The notes: a model not told the origin generated them from the sequence alone. A stretch of DNA of 64,000 bases from DATKWD01 sp963704815 (GCA_963704815.1 CAVPHU010000005.1:62001-126000), one strand, 5' to 3'. Counted from the first letter of the stretch, positions 28,239 through 36,870 are shown. Numbers and translations: made by a program.

Positions 28239-29024
28239 TCAGTCGCCGTCCTGCGGGGAGAGCCCTCGCTGGTACACCCGGCACGCCCGCATCAGACGGG
28301 GACGGTCGGCGGTGTTCGGCATGACATTGTGCAGTGCCCAGGGGTGACACAACACGACATCACCGGCCCGGCCGGTCACCTCGGCGACCCTGATCTCGAC
28401 GCCGTCGATCGTGGTCGGCGAGGTGAAGTCGCCGACTCGGCCGGTCGAGTCGTGCCGGTCTGCGAGGCGCTGAAAGTACGGGTGGGTGGCTTCGAACCCC
28501 CGCCGCAGCTGCTTCATCGTCGACTTCTTCGGGTCCTTGCCCACCAGCCACCGTCGAATGAGTTCGGGCGAGCCCTCGACGACTCCGGTTCCTCCGCCGC
28601 GGGGCTCGAGGTCGGCGACGAGCAGGAAGACGTTGAGCCCCCAGATCTCGTCGGGCGGGAGCCAGTAGGGGTGATCGAGGTGCCACGAACCACCCGGCAC
28701 GTTCCACGTTTCATCGGTCGGAAACGTCACCAACGCCTGGCCCCAGTGCGGTGCGGTCTTCCAGGTGCCCACGCCCATCAGGTCGTCGAGCGCCGCCACC
28801 AGCCTCGGCGAGGCCGCGGGATCGGGATCACCGTCGCGGATCCCCTGGAGGCCGAAGGTCTTGTCGGCCGACCAGGTCGAGCGGTCGTCGCGCTCGGCAC
28901 CCTTGCCTTCGAGCTGACGCCAGAGACGGCGTTCCATCTCCTCGATGCCGTGGGCATCGAGGACCTCGGGCACGCGTAGGTGCCCGAGCGTCTCGAACTC
29001 GAGGATCTCTGCGCCGGTCAGCAC
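28239..29024 (-). CDS. phytanoyl-CoA dioxygenase (PhyH) family protein
   Basis: This 261-residue Fe(II)/2-oxoglutarate oxygenase of the PhyH family shows the iron ligands: HLDHPYW (HxD) near the middle and the distal His in VVLCHPWALHNVMPN, followed by RPRLMRACRVYQ for 2-oxoglutarate. Substrates in the family range from phytanoyl-CoA to small secondary metabolites and cannot be told here. Start chosen at GTG 29024 (VLTGAEILEFETLGHLRVP); upstream sequence in frame looks non-coding and contains a dispersed repeat. The next gene upstream on this strand is a sulfotransferase. Confidence 0.75.
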   Translation of the reverse strand: MLTGAEILEFETLGHLRVPEVLDAHGIEEMERRLWRQLEGKGAERDDRSTWSADKTFGLQGIRDGDPDPAASPRLVAALDDLMGVGTWKTAPHWGQALVTFPTDETWNVPGGSWHLDHPYWLPPDEIWGLNVFLLVADLEPRGGGTGVVEGSPELIRRWLVGKDPKKSTMKQLRRGFEATHPYFQRLADRHDSTGRVGDFTSPTTIDGVEIRVAEVTGRAGDVVLCHPWALHNVMPNTADRPRLMRACRVYQRGLSPQDGD

Positions 29025-29103
29025 CGGTGCAGCTTCGCGGATCCCGGGCGACTGCCGGCACCGGTTTCTGCCCGGAGGGAGACGCAGGATCTGCGCGGAC
29101 AGG

Positions 29104-29171
29104 GCCACGTTTCGCAGCTCCCCGTCACGTCCGCTCTTGCCGCTCCTTCGTCGCGGCGGGCCGCTCGGGCC
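29104..29171 (-). repeat. dispersed repeat, copy A (inverted partner at 31374-31444)
   Basis: On the minus strand this stretch contains CGAGCGGCCCGCCGCGACGA, then AGGAGCGGCAAGAGCGG, then GTGACGGGGAGCTGCGA. The same series occurs with about four mismatches on the plus strand at 31374-31444. The copy overlaps the last 15 codons of the sulfotransferase gene (ERPAATKERQERT) and runs into the gap before phyH. No palindrome or transposase accompanies it. Confidence 0.7.
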
Positions 29172-29949
29172 CCGGCCGAGCAACTCGACGGCGGAGTCGG
29201 TGCCAGAGGATGTCGGATTCGACGCGTTCTCGCAGCGGCAGTCGGTGACGGTCGACGTCGACGGCATAGCGGTCGGCGGCGAGGTGATCGAACACCACAC
29301 CGGCTGGGTCGAGCGACAGAGCGAGATGGCGATGCATCACGTCCGCGAACGCCGCTGGCGCCGCAGTTGCGAGGCTCCCGTCGACGACCACGCACGGAAC
29401 CGTCGACCTCCGAGCGAAGTCGAGGACCCGACGGTTGTAGAACCGCCAGATGCGGTGAGCCAGCACCGGGTCGCGCCACGGCCCCTCGCCCAGCGAAGCC
29501 ATCGACGCCGCGACGGCGTCGGGCTGACGGACGACAAGCACCACCCTGGCATCTCGGACACGCCGCACCCACGCGTCGAGCACGAGCGTGGCCCGCGGAT
29601 CCTTGAACCCCCAGGGACACCCAGTCTCGCGGTCGAGGAGCCGGGCAGCATCGTCACCGACGGCGTCGAAGGTGGTCGGGTCGAACGTCTCGGCCGGGTC
29701 GTAGCCCCAGTCGTGGTGATGTCCGAGCGATGGGTCCCCGGGATCGGCCCACTGTCGATCGAACAACGCGCGGTGGAACTCGACGAAGTCGCGATCCTCG
29801 CCGTACCCCGCAGGGTTGTGGGCGTCACCTGATTCGACGTCGTCGACGAGATCGACGCCGAGACGCCTGAGGGCCAGGGCGACGATCGAAGTGCCCGATC
29901 GGTGCATCCCGGCGACGATCACCGCCGTGCTGTCCCGTCGGGTCGGCAC
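29125..29949 (-). CDS. sulfotransferase family protein
   Basis: This 274-residue P-loop protein starts with the PAPS 5'-phosphosulfate loop VIVAGMHRSGTSIVALALRRLG and has the 3'-phosphate region RDARVVLVVRQPDAVAASMAS. It would transfer sulfate from PAPS to an unknown acceptor, probably a sugar or lipid. The C-terminal tail ERPAATKERQERT comes from a short repeat that is also present, without a gene, at 31374-31444, so the natural end of the protein may have been altered by repeat insertion. GTG start at 29949. It is 29 bases downstream of the endonuclease IV gene. Confidence 0.75.
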   Translation of the reverse strand: MPTRRDSTAVIVAGMHRSGTSIVALALRRLGVDLVDDVESGDAHNPAGYGEDRDFVEFHRALFDRQWADPGDPSLGHHHDWGYDPAETFDPTTFDAVGDDAARLLDRETGCPWGFKDPRATLVLDAWVRRVRDARVVLVVRQPDAVAASMASLGEGPWRDPVLAHRIWRFYNRRVLDFARRSTVPCVVVDGSLATAAPAAFADVMHRHLALSLDPAGVVFDHLAADRYAVDVDRHRLPLRERVESDILWHRLRRRVARPGPERPAATKERQERT

Positions 29950-29978
29950 CTTTCAGCCGATCGGTGGCACGGGTCGGG

Positions 29979-30746
29979 TCAACTCAGTCCGAGGCCCGTG
30001 CGGAGGAGCGCCAGGTCGTCCTTGCGGCCCTCCTCGGCGGTCTCGCAGATGACCGGGGCGTCGGCCGCACGAACGATGTCGACCGAGCAGATCGGGGTCG
30101 GGATCTGGCCGTGGCCGAGGTTCTCGTGGCGGTCACGGCCCGAGCCGGCCTCGTCCTTGGAGTCGTTGCAGTGCACCAGGTCGATGCGGCCGGTGATCGC
30201 CGTGATGCGCTCGACCGCGAGATGCAGGTCCTCGCCGGCGGCATGGGCGTGGCAGGTGTCGAGGCAGAACCCGATGCCGGTGTCGCCGATGTGGTCCCAC
30301 AGCCGGCCGATGGTGTCGAAGTGGCGGGCCATGGCGTGGTCGCCGCCGGCCGTGTTCTCGAGGTAGCACGGGCACGTCGGTCTCGAGGCTGCTCCATGGC
30401 CTTGCGCCAGCGGACGAACCCGTCGTCGTCGGTCGTCGTCCTCGGTGCGTGACCGCCGTGCACGATCACCGCCTGCGGCGCCGATCTCGGCGGCCGCGTC
30501 GCAGGTCTGCTGGAGGATCTTGCGGCTCGGGATGCGTACGCGGTTGTTCGGCGACGCCACGTTGATGAGGTAGGGCGCGTGCACGAAGATCGGGATCGGC
30601 GCCTTCTTCAGTTCGGCCGCGTCGTCCCGGGGCTTCGGCTTCTTCCAGGACTGAGGATTCCCGAGGAAGATCTGCACGCAGTCGGCACCCTCCTGTTCGG
30701 CGGTGCCGATGGGGTCTTCGGGAGAGACGTGCGATCCGAGGAGCAT
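29979..30746 (-). CDS. nfo: endonuclease IV (deoxyribonuclease IV), three compensating frameshifts
   Basis: Endonuclease IV cuts abasic sites in base-excision repair using three zinc ions. Recognisable parts: start MLLGSHVSPEDPIG, FLGNPQSWKKP, IFVHAPYLINVASP, then after repair IVHGGHAPRTTTDDDGF, PVLLENTAGG, CLDTCHAHAAGEDLH, LVHCNDSKDEAGSGRDRHENLGHG, ICETAEEGRKDDL. One extra base at about 30476, another near 30388 and a third near 30363 shift and then restore the frame. The 5' and 3' parts therefore read in the same frame, but about 35 residues in between are wrong. All metal ligands reappear in the repaired reading. Sequencing error is the likely cause. ATG at 30746. Confidence 0.88.
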   Translation of the reverse strand: MLLGSHVSPEDPIGTAEQEGADCVQIFLGNPQSWKKPKPRDDAAELKKAPIPIFVHAPYLINVASPNNRVRIPSRKILQQTCDAAAEIGAAGGDRARRSRTEDDDRRRRVRPLAQGHGAASRPTCPCYLENTAGGDHAMARHFDTIGRLWDHIGDTGIGFCLDTCHAHAAGEDLHLAVERITAITGRIDLVHCNDSKDEAGSGRDRHENLGHGQIPTPICSVDIVRAADAPVICETAEEGRKDDLALLRTGLGLS

Positions 30747-30785
30747 GGAGAAACCTATCGGCCCCGTCCTGACCGCCATCTCCAC

Positions 30786-31355
30786 TCAGGTATCGAGCCC
30801 GAGATCGGCGAAGCTCGGGACCCCGTCGTCGAGTTGGACACCGGCGCTGTTCAGGGTCATGGCCACCAGGTGGTACTGGCCGACGGTCATGATCAACTCG
30901 ATCACCTGCGCCGTGTCGTGGTGCTCGGTCAGCGCAGCCCAGGTCTGCTCGCCGATGCGTTGGTCGGTGTGGAGCTCATCGGCGGCGCGGAGGATCGTGG
31001 CGTCGATGACGCTCCATCCGTCGGCGTCCGGGCCGGCGGCGAGCCGGACGATCTCCTCGTCGGTGATCCCCACGCTTCGGCCGATGACCACGTGTTGTCC
31101 GAACTCGTACTCGCTGCCGCAGTTCCATCCGGTCCGGAGAATGGCGAGCTCGCGCTCTCGCGGGTCGAGGACGCCCTTTGCGAGGATGCTGTTGCCGAAC
31201 ACCAGCCAGCGCTTCAGCAGCTTGGGGTGATGGGCGAGGGTCGTGAAGATGTTGAGCGGCTCGCGACCGAGCGCCGAGGTCGACTCGATGATCGTGCGGG
31301 TCTCGTCGGTCCACTCGGACTCGGGGAGCGGCTCGATGCGGGGTGCCTGGGTCAT
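30786..31355 (-). CDS. carboxymuconolactone decarboxylase (AhpD-like) family protein
   Basis: The 189-residue all-helical CMD-fold protein has the core LAILRTGWNCGSEYEFGQHVVIG. AhpD-like members have a CxxC pair at this place; here only one Cys remains (NCGSEYEFGQH), with Glu and His kept, as in many actinobacterial CMD proteins of unknown function. The second half (TWAALTEHHDTAQVIELIMTVGQYHLVAMTLNSAGV) is typical. It may act on peroxides or in aromatic/lipid catabolism; unresolved. It precedes nfo on the same strand by 39 bases. Confidence 0.75.
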   Translation of the reverse strand: MTQAPRIEPLPESEWTDETRTIIESTSALGREPLNIFTTLAHHPKLLKRWLVFGNSILAKGVLDPRERELAILRTGWNCGSEYEFGQHVVIGRSVGITDEEIVRLAAGPDADGWSVIDATILRAADELHTDQRIGEQTWAALTEHHDTAQVIELIMTVGQYHLVAMTLNSAGVQLDDGVPSFADLGLDT

Positions 31356-31373
31356 GGGGTCAAGCTAGGGGGC

Positions 31374-31444
31374 GAGCCGAGCGGCCCGCCGCGACGAAGG
31401 AGCGGCAAGAGCGGGAGTGACGGGGAGCTGCGACACTTGGCCCC
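31374..31444 (+). repeat. dispersed repeat, copy B (inverted relative to copy A)
   Basis: CCGAGCGGCCCGCCGCGACG, AGGAGCGGCAAGAGCGGG and GTGACGGGGAGCTGCGA match the minus strand at 29104-29171 with about four differences. The copy lies between the divergent CMD and lipoprotein genes and probably covers part of their promoter region. It carries the same reading (ERPAATKERQER then stop) as the sulfotransferase tail, but here without a gene before it. Confidence 0.7.
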
Positions 31445-31476
31445 ATCTGAGCAGCGCCATGGGCGACAATGCTGCG

Positions 31477-31992
31477 GTGAGCGCTCGACATCACCTCGCC
31501 GTGCTCTGTGTGTCCATGGCTGTGATCGCGGCCGCTTGTTCGAGCGGCGGCGACGAGGATGCCGCGCCGACCACCAGTACCACGGCTGCGACCACCACCA
31601 GCACGACCGAGGCCACGACCACCACGACGGAGGCCACGACCACCACGAGCACGACCGTCGCCGAGACCACGACGACGACTGCCCAGGAGGGCCCGGTCAC
31701 CCCGCCTGATGTCCTCGCCGCCGACGGCATCACGACGCCGGAAGACGCATCGGTCTTCGTGGTGACGTCGTGGATCGCCGGCGATCGCGATTCTGCGTCA
31801 CGTCATGCCGAACCCACCGCACTCGACCGGCTCTTCGCCGCAACACCGCCGGCGGCCGAGACCCTCGAGCTCATCGAGTGCGACACCGCCGACCTGATTC
31901 GCTACGACTGCTTCTTCACCGCCAACGGGCGAATCATCATCATCGGGGTCGAGCGCCTCCGGATCATCGAGGCCTCGATCGACGCCAACTGA
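31477..31992 (+). CDS. lipoprotein with Thr-rich linker
   Basis: The first 21 residues (VSARHHLAVLCVSMAVIAAAC) make a lipoprotein signal with Cys21. A linker of about 45 residues, nearly all Thr with Ala/Glu/Ser (TSTTAATTTSTTEATTTTTE-like), then spans to a C-terminal domain of about 100 residues with two Cys (IECDTADLIRYDCFF). The architecture is a cell-surface domain held off the membrane by a probably glycosylated stalk. The family of the domain is unknown to me. The GTG at 31477 is preferred; an ATG at 31459 is also possible. A small stem (GCGCCA/TGGCGC) follows the stop, before the convergent ankyrin gene. Confidence 0.65.
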   Translation: MSARHHLAVLCVSMAVIAAACSSGGDEDAAPTTSTTAATTTSTTEATTTTTEATTTTSTTVAETTTTTAQEGPVTPPDVLAADGITTPEDASVFVVTSWIAGDRDSASRHAEPTALDRLFAATPPAAETLELIECDTADLIRYDCFFTANGRIIIIGVERLRIIEASIDAN

Positions 31993-32004
31993 GCGCCACC
32001 GATC

Positions 32005-33456
32005 TCACTGGCGCGAGCGGATGAAGTCGGCCAGTTCGTCGTGGCCGTTGTGGTCGGCCCAGCCGGCGGGGTCGGCGCCGTGGAAGGTGTCCTCGATGGA
32101 CGGGTCGGCGCCGAGGTCGAGCAGCAGCCGGACCATCTCATGGTCGCCTGAGCTGGCGGCGTCGTGCAGCGCGGTCATGCGGTTGCGGTGGTTGACGTCG
32201 AAGCCGAGATCGACGAGGCGGCGCACCGCACGCGGGCGGCCGAGACTCACCGCCGCCTTGACGAGATCGGGTCGCTCGATCGCGAGCGCCTCGATGTCGG
32301 CCGCCGCGGCGCTCGACGGCCGGTCGTCGGACTCCGCCAGGAGCCGGCCCGCGAGCCGCTCCGACGGCGAGACGCTGTCGGTGTCGGCGCCCGCCGCCTC
32401 GAGCAGGGCGACGACCTCGTCGTTCCCGAAGACGACCGCCCCCTGGTAGGCGGTCCGTCCGCCGTGGGCCGGATGCATGCCCCGACCGTTGGGGTCGGCG
32501 CCCCGACCGAGCAGCAATCTCGTCCGGTTGGACAGCCCGTTCTCGGCTGCGTGCTGGAGCAGCTCGCCCACCAGTTGGATCGGATCACCCAGACTCGGGC
32601 TCAACAGCCGATACCAACGTCCGCCGTCGCCGGCGCCGAGCCCGCGGTCGAAAAGCAGGTCGAGCCACTCGATGTCGTCGTTCGCGCCGCCGCCGGTCGC
32701 CCGGTTGTAGACGGCCTGAGGGTCGTTCGGATCGGCGCCGTGGGTGAGCAAGAGCGCGGCGAAGTCGAGCGAGCTCACGTGAGCCGGCTGCCGCTTCTCG
32801 CCGCCGCCGAGGACCCCGGTGAGCGCGGTGAAGGGCGGGATGAGCCCCTCCCACAGGAACCCGGCTTCGGGGTCGGCGCCGGCTTCGAGCAGCACCTCGC
32901 CGGCGGCGAGCGTGTCGACGCCCGGAATCCGGCCGTAGGCCGCGTAGAGCAACGGGGGCCAGTCGAACGGGCCGCCCGAGGTGTTGACCGCGCCGGGCGA
33001 CCGGACCAGGAGCTCCTCGAGGTCGGCCGCCCGGCCGGTCGCGGCCAGCGTGAACACCGAGTGCTCGGCGAGGGCCGGCTGCGAGTCGAGCAGCTCGCGT
33101 GCCCGGTCGGGCCTCGAAGGGTCGGCGGTGCCGTAGGCCAGACAACCGAGTCGCAGGAGATCGTCGGCCGGATCGGCACCCTCGGCGCCGACCTCCTGGA
33201 GGTGCGGCGACCGGGCCAGCTCGTCGATCAGGGCGAGCCGTCGTTCGAGCTCGGGCCAGCCCGCGAACCCGTGGTGGCGGGCAACGGTCAGCCGGGCATC
33301 GTCGCTCGTGAAGTCGCCGACGTCGGCTCGGGGGTGGTGCTGGCGCACCATCGCGATCGAGTCGGGGTCGCCGGCGAGCACGAGCTCGCGGAGCACCTCG
33401 GCGAGCCCCTCGAGCCCATCGACGTTCGCGTGGGACGGAAGGGGCTGCGGAGGCAT
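32005..33456 (-). CDS. ankyrin-repeat protein
   Basis: The 483-residue protein has several ankyrin-type helix-loop units, clearest at the C terminus (MTALHDAASSGDHEMVRLLLDLGADPSI) and in the middle (LLLTHGADPND, LLLGRGADPNGRG, AVVFGNDEVVALLEAAGADTD). There is no signal peptide or membrane helix, so it should act in the cytosol as a binding scaffold. The start at 33456 (ATG, MPPQPLPSHANVDG) lies five bases after the alpha-galactosidase stop, so the two share a transcript. The reason for such a pairing is unknown. Confidence 0.8.
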   Translation of the reverse strand: MPPQPLPSHANVDGLEGLAEVLRELVLAGDPDSIAMVRQHHPRADVGDFTSDDARLTVARHHGFAGWPELERRLALIDELARSPHLQEVGAEGADPADDLLRLGCLAYGTADPSRPDRARELLDSQPALAEHSVFTLAATGRAADLEELLVRSPGAVNTSGGPFDWPPLLYAAYGRIPGVDTLAAGEVLLEAGADPEAGFLWEGLIPPFTALTGVLGGGEKRQPAHVSSLDFAALLLTHGADPNDPQAVYNRATGGGANDDIEWLDLLFDRGLGAGDGGRWYRLLSPSLGDPIQLVGELLQHAAENGLSNRTRLLLGRGADPNGRGMHPAHGGRTAYQGAVVFGNDEVVALLEAAGADTDSVSPSERLAGRLLAESDDRPSSAAAADIEALAIERPDLVKAAVSLGRPRAVRRLVDLGFDVNHRNRMTALHDAASSGDHEMVRLLLDLGADPSIEDTFHGADPAGWADHNGHDELADFIRSRQ

Positions 33457-33461
33457 CCGCG

Positions 33462-35120
33462 TCAGGGGGTGATGAGGGTCGAGACCTGGGTCTCGGGGTC
33501 GATGTGAAGCGTGCCCGTCGGGCCCGCCAGGGTTTCGCAGCGGTGTCGTGCGAGCAGGTCTGGCGCCGTGGCCACGTCGCCATCGCGTGCGGCCGTGTCG
33601 GCCCTCCGCCCGAGGTCGACGGCCTCGTCGAGGCGGCGCCGCGAGGCGTCGTCGAGCAGGGAGAGGTCGTCGGAGACGATGGCCATGCCTCCGCTCACCC
33701 CGACGGCCCGGGCCCAGGCGTCGACGGCAGCATCGCTCATGCGGGTGTCGGTGGTGCGCAGCATGTGGCAGTCGGGATCGTTGAGCCACAGGCGTCGGTG
33801 CATGAACGACCGGCTGATGGTGTTCTGGAGCGCGTTGGCGGTCGCCGGCTCGTGCGGCTCGTAGCCCGGCGGCCGCCACTGGTCGTCCTGTACGTGCCAC
33901 CAGGGCGAGACGTCGGCGCCGATGCGCATGCCGTCGACCACCCCGATGCACGGCCCCATGGGGGCTCCGCAGCCCAGGATGAACACGTCGTCGCCGGCGC
34001 CGCGTCGAAGTGCGTCGTAGCCGGCCCGCACCCGGGCGGCGGGCGTGGCCGTCGGATCGTGGAAGACGCCGTCGAGACCCGGCGCGTAGGTGAAGTCGAC
34101 CTTGAGATAGCGGTAGCCGGCCTCGACCAGCGACCGCGCCGTCGCCTCGATGTGATCGAGCACTGCGGGATGGGTGGTGTCGAGCGTGTCCACCGCTCCG
34201 CCCCAGCCGTCGTTGACCATGCCGATCAGCGGCTTGCCCGGCTTGTGCTGAGCGATCCACTCGGGATGCCGCGTCGCCACCGTCGACTCGGCCGCGGCGA
34301 GGAACGGCGCCAGCCAGATGCCCGGCACCATGCCCGCGGCGTCGATGTCGGCGGCGAGCACGTCGTGGCTCGACGGGAACTTGTCGTTCATGGAGAGCCA
34401 GTCGCCGATGGCCGACTGGAAGCCGTCGTCGATCTGGAACACCTCGAAGGGCCACTGCTCGGCCAGCGCCAGGTTCGCCCTGATGTCCGACTCGGTGACG
34501 CCGTGGAAGTACTGGTACCAGGAGCACCAGCCGAGCTGGAACGGTGCAGCCACCCGGGCTCGGTTGAGCCGTCCGACCGTGCCCGACCACCAGGCCAGGC
34601 CCGACGCCACGTCGTCGGGTTCGGCCGAGAGCAACCCGTGCAGCGAGAGTCCGGTACCGGCGGGGATCTCGGCATCGCCGAGGAATGCCTCGACCCGCAC
34701 CTCCGCCCGCCCGTCACCGGTCGGCCGGACCCGGATCGTGGTGTCGTGGCGATCGCCACCATCGGCTCCGAGCAGGATCACGCCGTCGTCGTCGGCGAGC
34801 ACGGTGACGAGTTCGGCCCGGAGCTCACCGGCTGGCGCGACCCGCTGGTCGGCGTGATGCATCCCTCGGGTGAGCCCGATCGATCCCTCGACCGTCGACC
34901 CGTCGGCGTCCTCGCCCAGCACGGCCAGGCCACTCCAGGTCCACGACTGGTAGCCGTGGGCGAACATCCGGAGCCGGCCCCGATGGGCGACCTCGTAGAC
35001 CCGGGCCACCGACCGGACCCGGATGGGTTCGCTCGACTCGTTGGCCACCTGCCACCGCGGACCGTCCTCGGTCACGCTGACGCCGTCGGGGCTCTCGATC
35101 TCGCGGAAGGTCAGCTCCAT
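33462..35120 (-). CDS. alpha-galactosidase, GH36 family
   Basis: The 552-residue protein has an N-terminal beta-sandwich (to about residue 190) then a (beta/alpha)8 barrel. Catalytic residues expected in GH36/clan D are visible: nucleophile Asp342 in YLKVDFTYAPG and acid/base Asp403 in MRIGADVSPWW; WCSWYQYFHGVTE and FQIDDGFQ mark barrel strands 1 and 2. It would hydrolyse alpha-1,6-galactosides such as melibiose or raffinose. No signal peptide, so intracellular. The ATG at 35120 is clear. No sugar transporter is adjacent; only an ankyrin protein follows, five bases downstream. Confidence 0.88.
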   Translation of the reverse strand: MELTFREIESPDGVSVTEDGPRWQVANESSEPIRVRSVARVYEVAHRGRLRMFAHGYQSWTWSGLAVLGEDADGSTVEGSIGLTRGMHHADQRVAPAGELRAELVTVLADDDGVILLGADGGDRHDTTIRVRPTGDGRAEVRVEAFLGDAEIPAGTGLSLHGLLSAEPDDVASGLAWWSGTVGRLNRARVAAPFQLGWCSWYQYFHGVTESDIRANLALAEQWPFEVFQIDDGFQSAIGDWLSMNDKFPSSHDVLAADIDAAGMVPGIWLAPFLAAAESTVATRHPEWIAQHKPGKPLIGMVNDGWGGAVDTLDTTHPAVLDHIEATARSLVEAGYRYLKVDFTYAPGLDGVFHDPTATPAARVRAGYDALRRGAGDDVFILGCGAPMGPCIGVVDGMRIGADVSPWWHVQDDQWRPPGYEPHEPATANALQNTISRSFMHRRLWLNDPDCHMLRTTDTRMSDAAVDAWARAVGVSGGMAIVSDDLSLLDDASRRRLDEAVDLGRRADTAARDGDVATAPDLLARHRCETLAGPTGTLHIDPETQVSTLITP

Positions 35121-35157
35121 CGCCGCCGAACCTATGCCATCGGTCCCCCGACCGGAG

Positions 35158-36870
35158 TCAGATCTGGTCGCACTCCTCGGCGACTTCGCGGATCGAGGCG
35201 TGGAACGCTTCGGGTACTTCGGCCATCCGCTCTGCGCTCAACTCGTCGGAGAACCGCAGCCGCTCGGCGTCGGCCAGGCCATCGAACGCCGGCATCCATG
35301 CCGCATGGAGGATGAGCGGCACGCACTCCTTGTTCGTGCCGGCGAGGGTGGCCACCGGACCGGCCGACACGTCGGCCGCGTCGAAGACCTCGACCCGAAA
35401 GCCGTTGTCGTTCTGGACCGGCTGGATCACGTAGCCGTCGTGGCCGCCCGGCTCGGCACCGGCATAGCGGCTCTTGCTCGCGTCGGCTCCGACGCTGCGG
35501 GGCGCGAAGGTCGGCGACGTGATCAGATCGGCCACGTCGGGGTACTCCCAGCGAGCCTTGAGCTCCATGCTCCCCCGCTCGAAGGTCGCGAGCGCCCCGG
35601 GCGTGTCCTCGGTGACCTTGTCGAGTGGGATGCGGCCCTCGTACAGGTCAGCGGCCCGCTTCGAGATGTTCCCCGGCCGGCACCCCTGATACGAGCAGTG
35701 GTGCAGCGTCGGCTTCGACATGCCCTCGACGCTCCAGTCCATCGCGGAGAGCTGGAGGTTGAACGTCCAGTCCTCCTTGTAGCTGCCCTGTTCGAGGACC
35801 TTGCCGGTGTCGGGGTCGAACTGCACCTCGACGATCGTCTCGGGCGCCATGGCCATGTTGTAGAGACCGGCCACGGCGGGGTCGATGGGGTTGCCGTTGA
35901 CGTCGAGGTCGCCGGGGCGCATGTAGAGGCCCAGATCCATCAGGTCCATGCCCTCCCACACGACCGAGACGCCGTCGGTGTCGTCCCACCGTGCGTAGTA
36001 GTGACCGGTCGGAGGAGCCATCGTGAACGGAACCGGCGTCACGGGCGACCCGGACGGGAGGCTCTCGAGCTGTTCCTTGCGGATCAGCCAGACGGGCACC
36101 TCCTCATCGGTGGTGAGGGTGCGCTCGCCACCCATCATCTCGGCGGGGTCGGCCTTGAAGTTGCCCGAGTCGGCGAGGATCACCCAGTCGCGGGTCTGGC
36201 TCACGGTGTGGATCGAGCCACCGAACGAGATGCCATCGAGCGGCCAGTGCTTCACCTCGGTGCCGCCGTCGTAGCGCACCACCGACGGCTGCATCCCGAA
36301 GGTCGGCTCCATCACCGGGCTGAGTTTCACCGTCCACAGGCAGTCGCGCTCGGGGTCGACGACCGGGTGGGCCGTCGAGAACAGGAAGGGCATCACGCCA
36401 GGAATCGGCATCGACGCGCCACCCCAGCTGTCGATGTGACCGACCTCGGCGACGAACTCGAGGGTGCCGGGGTCGAGTTCGACCGGCCGGCCCGCATCCC
36501 AGGTCGTGTAGAGGCGATCGCCCCAGGGCAGCGGTGCGGTGTTGGCGCAGTTGGTGGCGCCGAACGGTGAGTTGTAGCCAATCGCGCCGCTGGTGAACTG
36601 CTCGGGGTGACGGTCGTAGAGCCGCTTGCCCGGAGACTGGATCGTCCGCACCTGCCAGGCGAATCGATCGCCGGCCGCGCCACGGGTGCCCGATTCGAGC
36701 GAGAGGCGACAGATGGCTCCCCAGTCGAAGATGGCGTACGGGAGCCCGCCCCTGTTCTGCGGGGTCGAGAACACCATCTCGCCGCTGATGTCGGAGGGCC
36801 AGGCGCCCGAGACGACCTCGAGTTCGAAGTCCTGATGGGCGGCAGTCGTGAGCGTGGATGGCAGCGGCAT
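35158..36870 (-). CDS. carotenoid oxygenase (RPE65/CCO) family protein
   Basis: This 570-residue non-heme iron beta-propeller of the carotenoid cleavage oxygenase family includes actinobacterial features such as YNSPFGATNCANTAPLPWGDRLY, HIDSWGGASMPIPGVM, FGGSIHTVSQTRDW, GHYYARWDD and ILHAAWMPAFDG, which hold the likely iron-binding His residues. Such enzymes cleave double bonds in carotenoids, apocarotenoids or stilbenes. One possible product is retinal for the rhodopsin encoded 20 kb away, but substrate cannot be read from sequence. The start at 36870 (MPLPSTLTT) follows GGGAGAACC. Divergent from the acyl-CoA dehydrogenase gene. Confidence 0.8.
   Translation of the reverse strand: MPLPSTLTTAAHQDFELEVVSGAWPSDISGEMVFSTPQNRGGLPYAIFDWGAICRLSLESGTRGAAGDRFAWQVRTIQSPGKRLYDRHPEQFTSGAIGYNSPFGATNCANTAPLPWGDRLYTTWDAGRPVELDPGTLEFVAEVGHIDSWGGASMPIPGVMPFLFSTAHPVVDPERDCLWTVKLSPVMEPTFGMQPSVVRYDGGTEVKHWPLDGISFGGSIHTVSQTRDWVILADSGNFKADPAEMMGGERTLTTDEEVPVWLIRKEQLESLPSGSPVTPVPFTMAPPTGHYYARWDDTDGVSVVWEGMDLMDLGLYMRPGDLDVNGNPIDPAVAGLYNMAMAPETIVEVQFDPDTGKVLEQGSYKEDWTFNLQLSAMDWSVEGMSKPTLHHCSYQGCRPGNISKRAADLYEGRIPLDKVTEDTPGALATFERGSMELKARWEYPDVADLITSPTFAPRSVGADASKSRYAGAEPGGHDGYVIQPVQNDNGFRVEVFDAADVSAGPVATLAGTNKECVPLILHAAWMPAFDGLADAERLRFSDELSAERMAEVPEAFHASIREVAEECDQI

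Noticed and set aside
29979..30746. Nfo read as an intact gene with a divergent middle part
   Set aside because: Family sequence for the middle is present in the two other frames; three one-base insertions explain it better than divergence.
31560..31700. Tandem ACC/ACG-type repeats looking like a microsatellite or CRISPR-like array
   Set aside because: They encode the Thr-rich stalk of the lipoprotein in frame; there are no spacers and no cas genes.
33457..34590. In-frame upstream extension of the ankyrin protein
   Set aside because: It runs inside the alpha-galactosidase gene in another frame; the start at 33456 right after that gene's stop explains the spacing.
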